DNA from: Coffea arabica
Taxonomy: Eukaryota; Streptophyta; Magnoliopsida; Gentianales; Rubiaceae
Direction of reading: 5' to 3'
Assembly: GCF_036785885.1 (NCBI RefSeq)
Contig: NC_092317.1
Span: 6,388,501-6,452,500 of the forward strand
Length of the DNA: 64,000 nucleotides
Part shown: in pieces, positions 36,501-49,100 of the stretch
Layout: each line of letters begins with the position of its first letter
Numbering within the stretch: position 1 is the stretch's first letter
Made by a program: the position numbers and the translations under genes
The notes under the pieces: generated by a model
The model's input: the letters and a program-made list of their open reading frames with translations, nothing else
Told to the model about the DNA's origin: nothing
Databases searched by the model: none

Positions 36501-39355
36501 TGAAAATTCTAAAGGAAGAGCTATTCAAGAAAGAAATTTTTGGTCAAGTTGCAGCATAAACGAATGTGATTGAGTTTCAGAAACGAGGCTTGCCGCATGC
36601 TCATTTCCTTATTATTTTGAAACCAAATTCAAAGCTATATTCCCCTGATTCTTATGATCAAATTGTCTCGGCTGAACTACCAGACGAAAGTGTAGAAAAG
36701 CATTTATTTAAGATGGTCCGCAGGCATATGATGCATGGCCCTTGTAGTAGTAAAAATCCTAACAATGTGTGCATGCAAGGTTAAAGAGTGAGATTCTGCA
36801 AGAACAAGTATTCAAAGCAATGGGCGGCTACTACAACTCATGGATAAAATGCTTATCCGATATATCGACGAAGAAATGATGGAAAAATAGTTAACGTCCG
36901 AGGTCAAGAACTTGGTAACAGATGGGTAATACCATATAATCCGTACCTATTAACAAAGTTTAATTGTCATATCAATGTTGAAATCTGTTCTACCATCAAA
37001 GTTGTCAAATACATGTTCAAGTACATTTTCAAAGGACATGACAAAATACATTTTCGGGTCAACTCAGATACTTCAAACCAGTGTGTTGATGAAATAAAGG
37101 AGTATCAAACAGCAAGGTGGGTATCTGGTATTGAAGCTATGTGGAGAATATACAGATTTTCTCTCAATGAAATGCACCCGTCAGTTCTCAATTTACAGCT
37201 ACACTTACAGAATTATCAATCCATGAGTTTCAAGGACGATGAGGATATCAGGGATGTATTGAAAAATCAGTTGAAGAAAAGGACCATGTTAACAGAGTTT
37301 TTCTATATAAATGCAACTGATGACTTAGTAAAAGCCTTAAAATGCACATACAAGGAGTTCCCTGAACATTTCGTTTAGCATCCAGATAAGAGGTACTGGT
37401 CAGCGAGGAAACAAAAAGACTGTATTAGAAGAATTGTTGCAGCAAATCCAAATGAAGGGGAGCGTTATTTTCTGCAGCTACTTTTAGTCAACGTTAAGGG
37501 ACCAACTTCATTTGATGATCTCAAAATCATAGATGGTAAATATGCAGCAAGTTTTCAGGAAACAGCAACACTGAGGGGATATTTTGAATCAAATAACGCA
37601 TAGGAACAATGCCTCCAAGAAACAGCATTATATCACATGTCACACACTTTTCAGGAGACTCCTTGCTACATTATTAGTACATTTCCCACCAGCAAATCCT
37701 AGACAGCTTTGGCAAAATTTCGAGGCATCCTTATCCGAAGATTTTTAGCATCAATCTGATGCACAACCTGATCAGATAAGAGTACAAGTGCTTCATGAAA
37801 TAAGTAAATTCCTACAATCAATGGGCAAGAATATCAATAGCTACGACTTAGTTCCACGAATTCTGAGGTTTGACCAAGTAGACAGAGAAACCAGAGATAC
37901 TATCAGTGAAACTCAGATTGCAGTATCAGACGAAGATATAGCGTCCATTAGTCGACTAAATATGGAGCAAAAACTTGCATTTGACATAATTACAGCTCAT
38001 GTATACAATGATCACAAAGGATCATTCTTCTTAGATAGACCAGGAGGAAGCGGCAAGACATTTTTATATAAAGCTTTACTGGCTGCTATCATATCAAAAG
38101 GTTTTATAGCATTGGCTACAACATCAAGTGGAGTTGCAGCATCAATACTCCCTGGAGGACGGATAGTGCATTCATGCTTCAAAATACCAATCAATATGGA
38201 TATCAGCAAGATGTGTACTGTTAGCAAACAAAGTGCATTAGCAGCATTACTTCGACAAGCGAAGCTAATCATTTGGGATGAAGCTCCAATGATGCACAAA
38301 ACAGGAATCGAATGCGTGGACAAACTATTAAGAGACTTGACAGACACAGATGATCTTTTTGGAGGCAAAGTCATAGTTTTTTGGGGCGATTTTCGTCAGG
38401 TACTTCCAGTCATAACAAAAGGAACAAAGGTTGACTTCATGCAAGCAAGTCTTATAAATTCCTATATTTGGCCTCATTTACAGAAACTTAGACTTAAACA
38501 AAATATGAGAGCTCTTGCTGATCCACACTTTACTGATTTCTTCTTCGTATAGGAGATGGAATAGAATGTTTTGTCCACAACAACAATATTCAGATTCCTA
38601 AAGACTTACTTGTGCCATACAGTACTGAAGAGCAATCACTCAACAAATTAATTCATGCAGTATTTCCAGACTTGAAGAGCTGCTCACACGAAGATTATTC
38701 ATGGACAAACCGAGCTATTCTCACAACTAAAAACAACTTTGTCGATGACATAAACAATGCATTGATAGAAGAATTTTCAGACAGTACTTTTGAATACATT
38801 AGCAGGGATAAAATAGCGGACACTTCTCAGCAGGCTATCCTAGAAGATTTTGTTAGCAGCCTCACACCGAATGGTTTCCCTCCACATAAAATACTCCTAA
38901 AGGCAAACGCTCCAACCATGTTACTCAAAAACATAGATCCTCCGAAAGGCCTCTGTAACAGCACAAGGCTCATATGTAGATCTTTACGACAAAATATAAT
39001 AGAGGCAGTCATCAGCTGTGGTGAATTTGCCGGAAAAGAAGTTTTCTTGCACAGAATATGCTTCAAATCAGATAGTGACCCTGACTGTCCAATAGCTTTT
39101 GAAAGAATGCAATTTCCAATTCGTTTATGCTTCGCCATGACAATAAACAAAGCTCAGGGTCAGACTTTAGATTGTGTTGGTATTTACCTTTGTGAGCCAG
39201 TCTTCTCTCACGACCAACTCTATGTAGCTCTTTCTCGAGCTAGAAACAGCAATTCTGTCAAAATCTTGATCAAGCCTTCTCTTTCTGATCTCACCTCATA
39301 TGATATTACTCCTGACATAGTTTATATTGAGATTTTGGAGATAGCACAGCTCTAA
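33514..39355 (+). pseudogene. Helitron Rep/PIF1-type helicase (RepHel), broken
   Basis: The gene starts MSSYSDSHKIVAQKAM, followed by the typical LSPEEKELRRLKQREAYQ. A string of short phase-1 exons follows (33862-33948, 34070-34177, 34313-34384, 34460-34522, 34623-34694). Next is a Cys motif CQYCGAKRF..ETPNFCY (about 35090-35145). The Helitron_like_N/Rep part (about 36020-37380) holds FGRPDLFLTITCNPSWPEI, KRGLPHAHFLI (the two-His motif), PIYRRRNDG and MFKYIFKGHDK. The helicase (37788-39355) has RPGGSGKT (Walker A with its first Gly changed to Arg), LIIWDEAPM, FWGDFRQVLPV, and the C-terminal NKAQGQTLDCVGIYL and YVALSRAR. At least seven stops or frameshifts interrupt it; two are single extra bases in an A9 run (33661) and a T8 run (35527). 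As sequenced it cannot make an active protein. Confidence 0.85.
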
Positions 39356-39636
39356 TATTTTATGAATGCTTTCATAGCAACAATTTCCCAACTGCCTTTT
39401 TTGCCACCATTGACACTTAGCTCATCATACCTATCATACACTCTACAATCTTACTTTCAGCTCATAACATGCTAATATTTGTTTACTTCAACTATTAACA
39501 ATAACATTTGCTCATTACCACCTGCAATTCATTCATCATACACATTACACACTGCAGAGTTCTAATCTTATCCCATCACATCCTTATATTGACTAATTTC
39601 TCTTCTGATATTAAAACTGTGCAGCAATTGTGACCA

Positions 39637-41796
39637 ATGAACTTCATAACCTTTGATGAGCTGCTCCCTGGAATTAAGAATTGGGCAGCTACTGTCCAAG
39701 TCATCGACAAGCAAAAATCTCAGATATCAAAAAAAGGGAGAAGATATCTGAAGCTACTTCTAGCCGACGAAAAGGTACATAAGACTAATGACTACAGATT
39801 TAATACTCATCCTACGAATACTATGTATCTAATGCTCCTATCAATACATTGATTAGGCAAACAAAATTGATGCTCTCATCTATGGATCAGACATTGACTT
39901 CTTCAGAAACCACTTTCAGATTTACAAGCGCTTTGTAGTCTCAAAGGCTTCAGTATACAAATGATGAGCCAACTATTGAGCGAAAAACATGCATTATCAT
40001 CATCGATAACTCAACCGTTGTCGAACCTGTCGATGAACAACAGCCACCACTTCTTCCACCACTCTACCAATTCACTCCATTCAAAAAACTTTGTCATCAG
40101 ATTGACACTAATTCTGACTTAGGTAATATTTCCTATTTCGCAAATAATAACTGCATATCTTCAATAAAATCTCACAAAATTAAATGCAGATGTGATTGGT
40201 ATTATTGTCCACGTGAATCCATAATCAGCCAAAGGAACAACTCCAAACCGAGACATAGTACTGGCAGATCAAAGGTATAATACCATAACTACTTTTGCTC
40301 TATTGACAACTATGTTGCAATTGCTAACAAAAATCTTTCCTATACCAGTTCAATGACAATCATCCTTCCACTATGGGGAGAGCATGCAACTGATGAGGGC
40401 CGAATAATTGCTGAAACAATCCACACTCAACCATTAATTGCAGCTCTCAGAGTCAAGGCGACATCATATGGCAGTAAGAACTCTTAACAGCTTTCTTTAG
40501 ACAATAAAATATTACACTAACACATCTTAACATAAACTAATATACATCACTGCAGCTTTAACTCTTTCAACAAAATTTGCTTCCTGGATCCTGATCAACC
40601 CACCAATACAAGAAGCTGCAGCTCTGAAGCAATGGTAAATGCTGAATAAATTAACAAAATGCATTTCAACTGCCAGTCATGATACTCATACCAAAATATA
40701 AACTACAACAACAGGGCAGCTGAAAATAATCAGGCAATCACAAAGGCCATAACTGAAAAAACATATTAAAGCCCATTAGAACTTCTTCCAACACCCGATC
40801 CAGACGATATAACCCATATCGGTGCCATTGTGACTGCTCCACAGGTAAACATAACCTCATACACATTAATACATCTACCTGCTCAAACAATAAAATTATC
40901 CAAATAAATTTCCACACAAACTAACTAAAATACCATTCCATTTGTTACAGAAGAAAGCATTTTGGATACAACGGATAGCCAGACTTCCGGACAGAAGCCA
41001 AAAACTCTGGTATTATGCCTGCCCTTTCTGCCACAAATCCATTCGCAGCAATCTTGAGTATAAAATTACCTGTCTTTCCTGTCAGCATTGTATCCATGTT
41101 GTAGCAAGGTAACATACCTAACATATTTTCCTTAATTAACCATTTATCATTTATTTGATCAAATTATTCTTATATCTATCAGGCAAAGAATAATTGTTGA
41201 TTTTGCGGATTGGAGCGGTAACATCACACTTGATCTATATGGAAAAGACGCTCAACAACTATTACCTTATAAAATTTCAAAAATTCAACAACAGGAAGCA
41301 CAGGTAATCATGATAACTATCAGCTGCCATTACAGATCAAATTTACGTTCTTATTACACAATAAACAATCTGAACAACATACATTACACAATTGCAGAAT
41401 AATATTCCCTATAGAGCTATAGAAGATTGCATCAGCAAGAACACTATCATCTACTTCATAAAAAAGGCACCCTATAGCTATGAGCCTTCTGCAACTCAAA
41501 AATACACAGCTATAGTTGCTCACAAAGTCCGGCTAGCTGACACAGGACACAGATTGACCGGAGTAGTAGGAACCAGTGCTGCACAAAAAGATGCAGAAGG
41601 AACAAATCCAGAAGACGAGCAAGAACCAATGGACATTGAAAATGAACAAGACACTGGAACAGCTTCAAGCACGCCAAGCAATAGAACAGAAAGATCCACA
41701 AAAGCTAAAGTTGATGACTGGCTGTTGACTTCACTCAAAATAACTGAAAGTCCACCAAAAAAGCAACACACTGCAAGATCAAGAGATGAAAAATAA
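39637..41796 (+). pseudogene. Helitron RPA70-like single-strand DNA-binding protein
   Basis: Several GT-AG exons follow the helicase on the same strand. They are 39637-39774 (FDELLPGIKNWAATVQVIDK, an OB-fold start), 39857 onward (NKIDALIYGSDIDFFRNHF), blocks near 40180-40640, 40951-41108 and 41190-41300, and a last exon 41398-41796 ending in a basic tail. Exon 40951-41108 has a zinc ribbon (CPFC...CLSCQHC) typical of the RPA70 C-terminal domain, followed by IIVDFADWSGNITLDLYG. Such genes are commonly carried by plant Helitrons and probably coat single-stranded DNA during rolling-circle transposition. At least one frameshift interrupts the second exon (near 39950), so the copy is probably dead, though the zinc-ribbon and last exons are open. 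Confidence 0.75.
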
Positions 41797-42331
41797 TCTT
41801 AGTAAGCTTCTCACAAGAATTTTTGCTTTTGCGATCAATGCAACGCATGTGTAGCACGAACTCCATCTACACTCCTAAATATGTTTATAATGACTTTTGT
41901 TAAAGACAACTAAGAAGACCACTCTGTGTATCTATCTGAATCTTTTGATGGCAGATAAGCTACCAACCAACTTACACTTAGATTGGTTGGAGCACAATCG
42001 ACCAAGAAGTGTAATGTATAAGTGTGATGTATTCTCTGTAATATAAGTGTGACGTTTTCTCATTACCTTTAGCTCCAGAGTCAGCTATAAAAAAAATCCT
42101 AACATAACATTACACCTACCATTTTAACTTCCATCTTCAATTCACCTTCATCTCATAATATTTATATATACAAACCTACATATAAGAATATACACACATA
42201 TACACATACATATATATATACATATTAACTTTACATATTAACAAATCACCACTAAGATTAAATAATACACATAAAACACATGCATTTTCCTAATACCTCA
42301 AAAGAAAAGAGACAAACCCCCGGGCACCACC

Positions 42332-42360
42332 CGCGCCTTGCGTGCGGAAAACACCCTAGT
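42332..42360 (+). terminator. Helitron 3' hairpin and CTAG end
   Basis: The stem CCGCGC (42332-42337) pairs with GTGCGG (42343-42348) around a five-base loop, then AAAACACC and CTAG. In Helitrons this hairpin ends rolling-circle transfer of the strand. It is preceded by a C-rich run (CCCCCGGGCACCA). Confidence 0.85.
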
Positions 42361-42593
42361 ATATATATATATAGATATAGATTCCACCCCAATAGCATAT
42401 CATCCACCTAAAGCTTCTTGTTGTATTCTATGTGGGAGACGATTAAACGGATAATGTCATTGCACTACTTATTAGCAAATTCAAACCTTCATGATCAACA
42501 AATATAGTTGCAGGACCAGAAATAATTTGTAAATTGTCCGATTTGTTTACTTCAGTCTAATCCTGTTTTGGACCCAAACTGGAAAACATGTTC

Positions 42594-42726
42594 AGCCCAA
42601 GATTACATTTATTTAGACCCGTATTTCAATAGCCCATATACCTTCTCTACCCAAAAGGGTAAAATACAGCACTTGGAAACGACGTCGGAACCTAAAATGC
42701 TAAACCCTTTCTTTCTAAAACCCTAG
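42594..42726 (+). promoter_or_regulatory. NHP2 promoter: two site II elements and a telo-box
   Basis: TGGGCT (read on the minus strand, AGCCCA) occurs at 42594-42599 and 42632-42637. A telo-box AAACCCTAG occurs at 42718-42726, about 95 bp before the start codon. Site II (TGGGCC/T) plus telo-box is the known signature of plant ribosome-biogenesis gene promoters, in line with NHP2 function. A half-palindrome AAACGACGTCGG lies at about 42677. Confidence 0.7.
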
Positions 42727-42819
42727 TGACTCGGGATTAGCGTCTCGGCACAAAGCTCCGCCATCGCAAAAACCTGCACCTGCTTTACCATCGTCTTTTT
42801 CTCTGCCCTGAAACAAAAA

Positions 42820-45088
42820 ATGGCCAAGGCAGAAATGGGAAGCGATAGTGAAGCGGAGAAAACGGCGCAGAAGGAGAAGGACAAGAAGAAGTTAGCGGGG
42901 CTTGCCCCAATTGCTAAACCCCTGGCCGGTAAAAAACTCTGTAAACGCACCCTCAAGCTCGTCCGACATGGTAAAGATCTCAATTTCCATTGAAAACGTG
43001 ATTATTTCTGTGGATTTTGTTTAAATTTCAATTAAAGTTGTGGGTTTTTCTGGGTTTCAGCTGCAGAGCATAAGTGCTTGAAAAGAGGGGTTAAGGAGGT
43101 AGTCAAAAGTATTCGCCGCGGCAATAAAGGGTCAGTCCAAGTTTGGATTTTTATTGTTTTCTTAGTGTTTTTCCTGATGTTTAATACCTGTTTATAAAGG
43201 TGTTATTACCCAAGCATTGATATCTTTAATGGAGATAATAGAAATTTTGTTGGATTTACTTCCGAAAATTAAGTAAATTGCGCAAGTGTTTTTGTTAGTT
43301 CAAACTATCTATTTTTACAGAATGAAAAGACCAGTTTTCTTTATGTTAGCGTAGATAATTTATTTTAAACAGGAAATCCGATCATTTTGCTTTTTTTTTT
43401 TGAATAGCTAACTATTAGTGCCATGACTACATGATTTAGCATCTTAAAGTTGTAGAAAAAGGCAGCATTTTGTAGCACTCTGAATTGGAACATGCCTGCC
43501 TTTATGCATTTAACCTGGGAAGTTCCAAGGCTGACTATATTTGCAAAGCTTGAAACTTGGGGATTTGTTGCTTATAATTTGTCTTAAAAACATTTGTTGG
43601 ACTATTGTCTTAAGTTCTGTACAAGTTCCATTGCTTTTAGATGCAATCTAGATACCTAAATGCATCTCTATAATATGGTTTATCTGTGCTATGGTATGTT
43701 CTGTATTAAAGTGTTCTCACAGATTTGTAATCTGGAGTTGCTTTTAATTGGAAAATATCAATTTTTCCTTTTTGATGAGTGCAGATTATGTGTTATAGCT
43801 GGAAATATATCTCCTATAGATGTTATCACTCATGTTCCAATCCTGTGTGAAGAATCTGATATTCCATACATCTATGTGCCCTCCAAAGAAGTAAGTTGAT
43901 TTCTAATCATCTTCATGTTTTCTGGTTATGTGTCTCTTTTACATCATGTTTATATTCATAAAGATTCTCTATGCATTGGTGCGGTCAGCGTGTCTTGCAC
44001 TTATTTTTTAATTTGTGCATTTTATTGCGACACCCATGAAAATGAAGACAAAAGCCAAGAGAAGAAAGAGACTAGGGGTCATGAGACTTCCAGAATGTTT
44101 CTCTTTTAATCCTCTGGAACTCTTTTTGGTGTCTTATGTGAACTTTGTGAATATTAAGAAAAAAAATAAGAAATTTGAGAGAGAGAGCGGGGGGGTGGGG
44201 AAGGGGGAGAGAGAAGAGATGGTTCTGCATTAGTGTGCTTTCCCTGTAGTTCCTGTAGTTTTTTTTTTTTTTTTTTTAATAATCCAAATTGTTGCCTCTG
44301 AAAGCAATCGTTTTTGCTAATTAGATCCATGCAGTGATAGGGACATATGGTCAATGAATAGAACCTTCTGTCAGTGGAGAGCTTAATTGTCTGCATCTTT
44401 GATTTGCAAATAACCATATGAATATTAGGCACTTTGTGTGATATGATAACTAAGCCTGCTTATGTTGTTATGTTTCTTTTGGATTGCATTGAATAACATG
44501 GTGCTGCAGGTTGGTGACTACTCCCTTTTGAAATAAGGAACTGATCCAAGAGCTTTTGATTTGTCTTCATTAACTTGAAAGTGGTGCTGGTATTTGTATT
44601 ATTCGGTGGCTCATTTAAGCCTAATTTAGTTGCATCTGTAATAAGCCTCAATTCTGTCCATTTTGCGATGAAAATAGTTGGTGCAGTTTCAATTATGTGT
44701 CTCCTGGGAATAAGAGCTTGTACATGATATGTTTATATTGAACGACCATTGGCTAACCTGGTTATTTAGTGATCCCTCTGCATTTTCTGGTGCCTCCAAA
44801 CATTAAAGAGCAGCTGATGCTGTGATTGTAGTGGATGCCCTACATAGGTTGTCTTGCTGTTGTTTATAGTTCACTCAATGTGATTTTTCATAGCAGGAGT
44901 GATTAAAATGCATATGCTTGTTTCAGGATCTAGCTAATGCAGGAACCACCAAGCGGCCAACTTGCTGTGTTTTGGTGCTAACTAAACCCACAAAAGGGGA
45001 ACTTGGGCAGGAGGAACAAGAGAAGCTTAAGGCGGAATATGATCAAGTCACATCAGATGTAACTGGACTTGCTAACTCCATGTTCTAG
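42820..45088 (+). CDS. NHP2: H/ACA ribonucleoprotein complex subunit NHP2 (L7Ae family)
   Basis: Four GT-AG exons, 42820-42970, 43061-43130, 43785-43890 and 44927-45088, give 162 residues. A second in-frame ATG at 42835 (MGSDSEAEK) would give 157 and matches the usual plant N-terminus as well as or better than the first. After a lysine-rich leader come LAPIAKPLAGKKL and the L7Ae/L30e/S12e fold: CLKRGVKEVVKSIRRG, GLCVIAGNISPIDVITHVPILCEE, PYIYVPSKEDL, TKRPTCCVLVL. NHP2 is a core protein of H/ACA snoRNPs and of telomerase RNP, working with dyskerin, NOP10 and GAR1 in the nucleolus and Cajal bodies to pseudouridylate rRNA and snRNA. The final intron exceeds 1 kb. It converges on TTM2. Confidence 0.93.
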
Positions 45089-46124
45089 ATCAAGGACTTT
45101 ATTTGTATTAAATCGTCATGCACTCTAGTGTGGAGATTATGCCTGATTCTATCTCTAATTTATCACATGTTTTACCCAAGGAGAGAAGCATCTTCACTGT
45201 TGTCTTTTGTCTATATTTGTTCCTGGCATTCAGTAACTCAACAGATTTAGACCCTAGTAGAGAATTTCGCGATAGAATTTATCTTCCAGTCAAATGATGC
45301 AACCTAAAATGCTGAGGTGCATTTTCATCCAGACATTCGTATTTACAATGTTTGGAGCCATCTTTGAAAAAAAAAATCCCACAAGATTACCAATAAAAAC
45401 CCAGGTCTGCTCTTACAGAGTTAAACTTGTCGAGACTCCGTGCTTTTCCAGCTGTTCAACTATCGAGCAGCTTTCGAGGCCCGCTGAAGTGCATACGTTA
45501 GCATTTAGTCTGCTGTTTACCATCTGTATCCTGCCCTTTTTAACCATAACATGATGTTGAAAATTTTAAGGATTTTATTTCCATGCTGTATCTGCTTCAG
45601 TGGTCTTAGACGTCTGCATATATTTGAAAATTCCCATTCCTTTTTCCTCAAAAAAAAAAAATCCGAAATTTACTGGAAAATCCTTCGCTTCTCAGGACAA
45701 TAAACTAGACTCTTGAATGATTGTATCATGGAAAATCTTAGCAAGAAGCATAAAAACAAGATTGTGAAAAGGTTGAGATTAGAATAATTAAATATTCTTG
45801 TCAAAAGTTCCCAGCCGCGCAAGTGCATTTTTGCTTGCTATCTTTCTCTCGGTTTTCAGTAGAGTATGTTTTTTCGCTAAGCCACACCTTCCAATACCAA
45901 TACAGAGCTATAGATCGAGTCCCCAGGTTCTGTATTTCTCCAGACAAACTGAGGTTAACTATATCGCTTTATACATACATTTTTCTGTCACTTAAACAAC
46001 ATAGGATAAGCTACCAAAGCACTGGGTTTTTTCAAAACGCAACATATACATTCTCCTCCATTTCTATTTATTCTATGCTATATATGATCTCCCAGTTTGC
46101 TGCAGGATGAGGATTAGCACAGGG
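45089..46124. other. Convergent intergenic region between NHP2 and TTM2
   Basis: The spacer between the two stop codons is 1.04 kb and must hold both 3' untranslated regions. No gene is seen; open frames here are short and overlap on both strands. An A12 run is near 45649. Confidence 0.5.
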
Positions 46125-49100
46125 TCAATGTTGTGATGAGAATGTTCTGAACAACAAAACACCTATGCCACCAATAGCCAAGGTCAGAAGTAGAGGAGCA
46201 CCAATGGACTCAGCAGGTGATCTGGTAGTCCTATCTGCCCTCCCTCGGCGCGACCGTTCCCCCATACATTCTCGTAATATAGTGCTGAGTGTGTCTATTT
46301 GATGCATGATTTGTCTTTGTGACCTCGAGATGAGTAAGACCTATTTCCCAAAAATTGTTGACATCAGATGGCTCACAAAAAGCCAAGAAATCAGGCAGGG
46401 TGAAGCAAATGTATGCACCGACTGAAGATTTAGGTGGAAAAAAAATAGAAATTGTAAGACCACAAAGAAACCATGACTGCAAAGAAACCACATGCAAGCA
46501 GATATCAGATATCTGCTCCACTTATAATCAGACAGAAAGATGTCTTTACTATATTTTTTCACTTATATTATTGTATAACAAGCAATCGAGATGCTCCATA
46601 TAACAAACCTGGACCCAAAAACCTGTACCAGCAACAAGATCACATGCAATTCAAGGAGTTTTTTCCCATTCAAGTACTAGTTTCCTTTTTCAATTTGTCT
46701 GGTACTTGATAACTTCAGTATTTGAGCTATAAATACTAATTTTCTAGATTGATGATGTCTCACCTTCAGGTAATCCTAAGATGGACAAGGATTTTTGTGG
46801 ACTCGCCAATTTTCTCATCATTACTCTGCAGTGTCTTCTGAGTGTTAATACGACTCATGCTCCAAGGTGAGACCCAGTAACAAGAGAGGAGAGGACAAGG
46901 GTCTATAAAAGTTCTAATAAATGCATAGCCACCACTCAATGGAGCAGTCTACCATTGCCATTCTGCAGCAGGACTGCCTTGAGCTACGATTTTATGCATC
47001 TCAAGTAGTCCTTTCTCTACTAAAAATAAGTAGCTTTGAAAGTTGAAAGGCTCTGAACATAAAAATGCTTCAGCCACAAAGGTTCCTGCTCCCCTCCCTT
47101 TACACATCATTGACTAAAGAATATCATCCTACCAAGATTCTTGAAGGCATTTATCATAATTTCAATAGGTGCTGTGGAGTAGGCTAATTATGTGACAATT
47201 CCTCACCCACCACCTCAACGAGCTAACAGAAGCAAACATCCAAAAAGAAAAAGTATGGCTTACCTCTTCCAATAGAGATTCCCTTGCCAATTGAGGAGAT
47301 GATGAGGAATTGGGTAATACAGGTCCAGTCAATGAACCATTGCCTAAGCTTGCCACAAAGTAAGATGTAGGTGCAGAGCCATTGCAGGCTTCAGCCTGCA
47401 AAGCCAAATTCTGTTGACTGGAAGAAACTTTTCTCGTAAAGATTTTTGAGTTAAGCTCTTCAATTCGAGATGTAAATTCATCCATTCTCTCATTCAGTGT
47501 AGAAATTTGTTCCGATAGTTGATTAATCATTCCCTGGGGAAAAAATTCCAATGTAGAAAAGTAGATGCATGTTTAATTTCCTAGAATACAAGGAATAAAT
47601 TAAAATATGATGAAGAGAAGAACGGATTCTTCATATAATAACAAATATGATTAATAAAACAATCAGAAGCAAGCCAAAATAAAGATTTCACAGTCAACTA
47701 TAATACAAATTAGTTTTCCAAGGAAGAAATACCTGGTTAGGAAGTGCAGCAGGTGAATCAGGCATTCTTCCATCATATCTCCTATTATTAACTGCAAGTT
47801 TAGTCAACTTACTGAGATTCTTATCACGCTGTGTTGAGAAGGAGTGCGACATCCCACTGCTCAAAATTTCACACAAACATAGTTATGCTCAACAGGTAAC
47901 ATTCATCATGTCTAACCAAAGCAAATTTATAGGGAAAAGCATAGAACTTAAGAGAGTTTCTACAACTTAAATCACATATTATAACCACTAGAACAACTCT
48001 GTCCTTTCAGGAAGTTTAGAATTACCGATTGAGAAACTTCATCCTCCTGTCTGCAGAGGCTCTTGATAGGGCTTCTTTAGGGCTTGAGACTAAGTCATCA
48101 TCTATGCTGAGCTTAGTTTTCAGGTCAGCTGGCAATGCCTGCCCATTAATATAAAAAGGACTAAGAATAATCTAAGCTGAAAATATTGGAGATATAAACC
48201 CATTTGGACCTAGTGCAAGTCTAGCAGCATTCATACTGGTGAGCGCTAATCATGTTTGATATAATTAAATGAAAGGAAATTAACCAAAAAAAGTATTGAT
48301 TGAAAGGCCTAATACCATAACATCATTAACGAGCTTTTCCAACTGAATTTGTTCGATATAAGTGCGAGGAACATATGAACCATCCAATCCGAGTCGATCA
48401 CCAGTATATTTGACATATAACCGATCTCTTCCTTGGACCTTCAAAAATCATAAGCAGTAGAATGGTAATCGACTACGCAAGCTAGCTTGAGAGCCAAAAT
48501 GCAACAATATCAAGCTTAATATGGTAAACCTTCTCACAGTGAGAATAACCTATGTGAATTCCATTTAGCAACTACCATGCAAACAACAGTCTTGAATTCT
48601 TGATGCTCAGATATCTCCATATAATAAGATCTCCGACTATATCCAACTATACACTAATTTCAATTTCCAAACATAGATTAATTTACTTTTTATTTTGATT
48701 GGTGCAATTCTATAGTGAAAAAACAAAAAGCATTCTGCAGTCCAGAGTTAGAAAGGAAATCACAGGCATATCCAAGTCAGACTTGTCAGCTAAAGTTGAC
48801 ATTTACACTTTCTCATACTAAAATAAACTGAGATTTCTGGTTGGATAAGGAGATGCAGGAATTCAACACATAATAGCCTACTGAAACAATTTTTAATAAT
48901 TTCACATGTCATAGGCCACAATTAACAGTCCAGATGTTTTCAAGGCACTAATTAGCATTAAGGAAGCTGAACAAATTGTACTGATTATGAGTTTAGGTGA
49001 TTCTCAGGAGGTGGACCATGAACATAAGTAGTGGGATATGTGGATATACAAAAAAGAGTCATGTATCCTCGAAGCCATTAACATCCAAAGGGACAAACTG

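Larger units (their letters stand above)
32528..42360 (+). mobile_element. Helitron (rolling-circle transposon), about 9.8 kb, decayed
   Basis: The 3' end is well supported. CCGCGC-loop-GTGCGG forms a six-pair hairpin (42332-42348, one G-T pair), followed after 8 bases by CTAG (42357-42360), and the next base is T, as expected for A/T insertion. Inside are a Rep/PIF1-helicase gene and an RPA-like gene, the hallmark content of plant autonomous Helitrons, on the same strand. The 5' end is my best guess: TCCTTACACAATATAAGAGG at 32528, which starts with TC and is preceded by A. It seems to have landed in a TA-rich site (TATATA follows at 42361). No terminal repeats or target duplication are expected for this class. 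Confidence 0.85.

Noticed and set aside
44154-44432. Minus-strand 92-codon open frame inside an NHP2 intron
   Set aside because: Low-complexity (poly-Lys, Pro/Ser) from GA- and T-rich intron sequence; no support.
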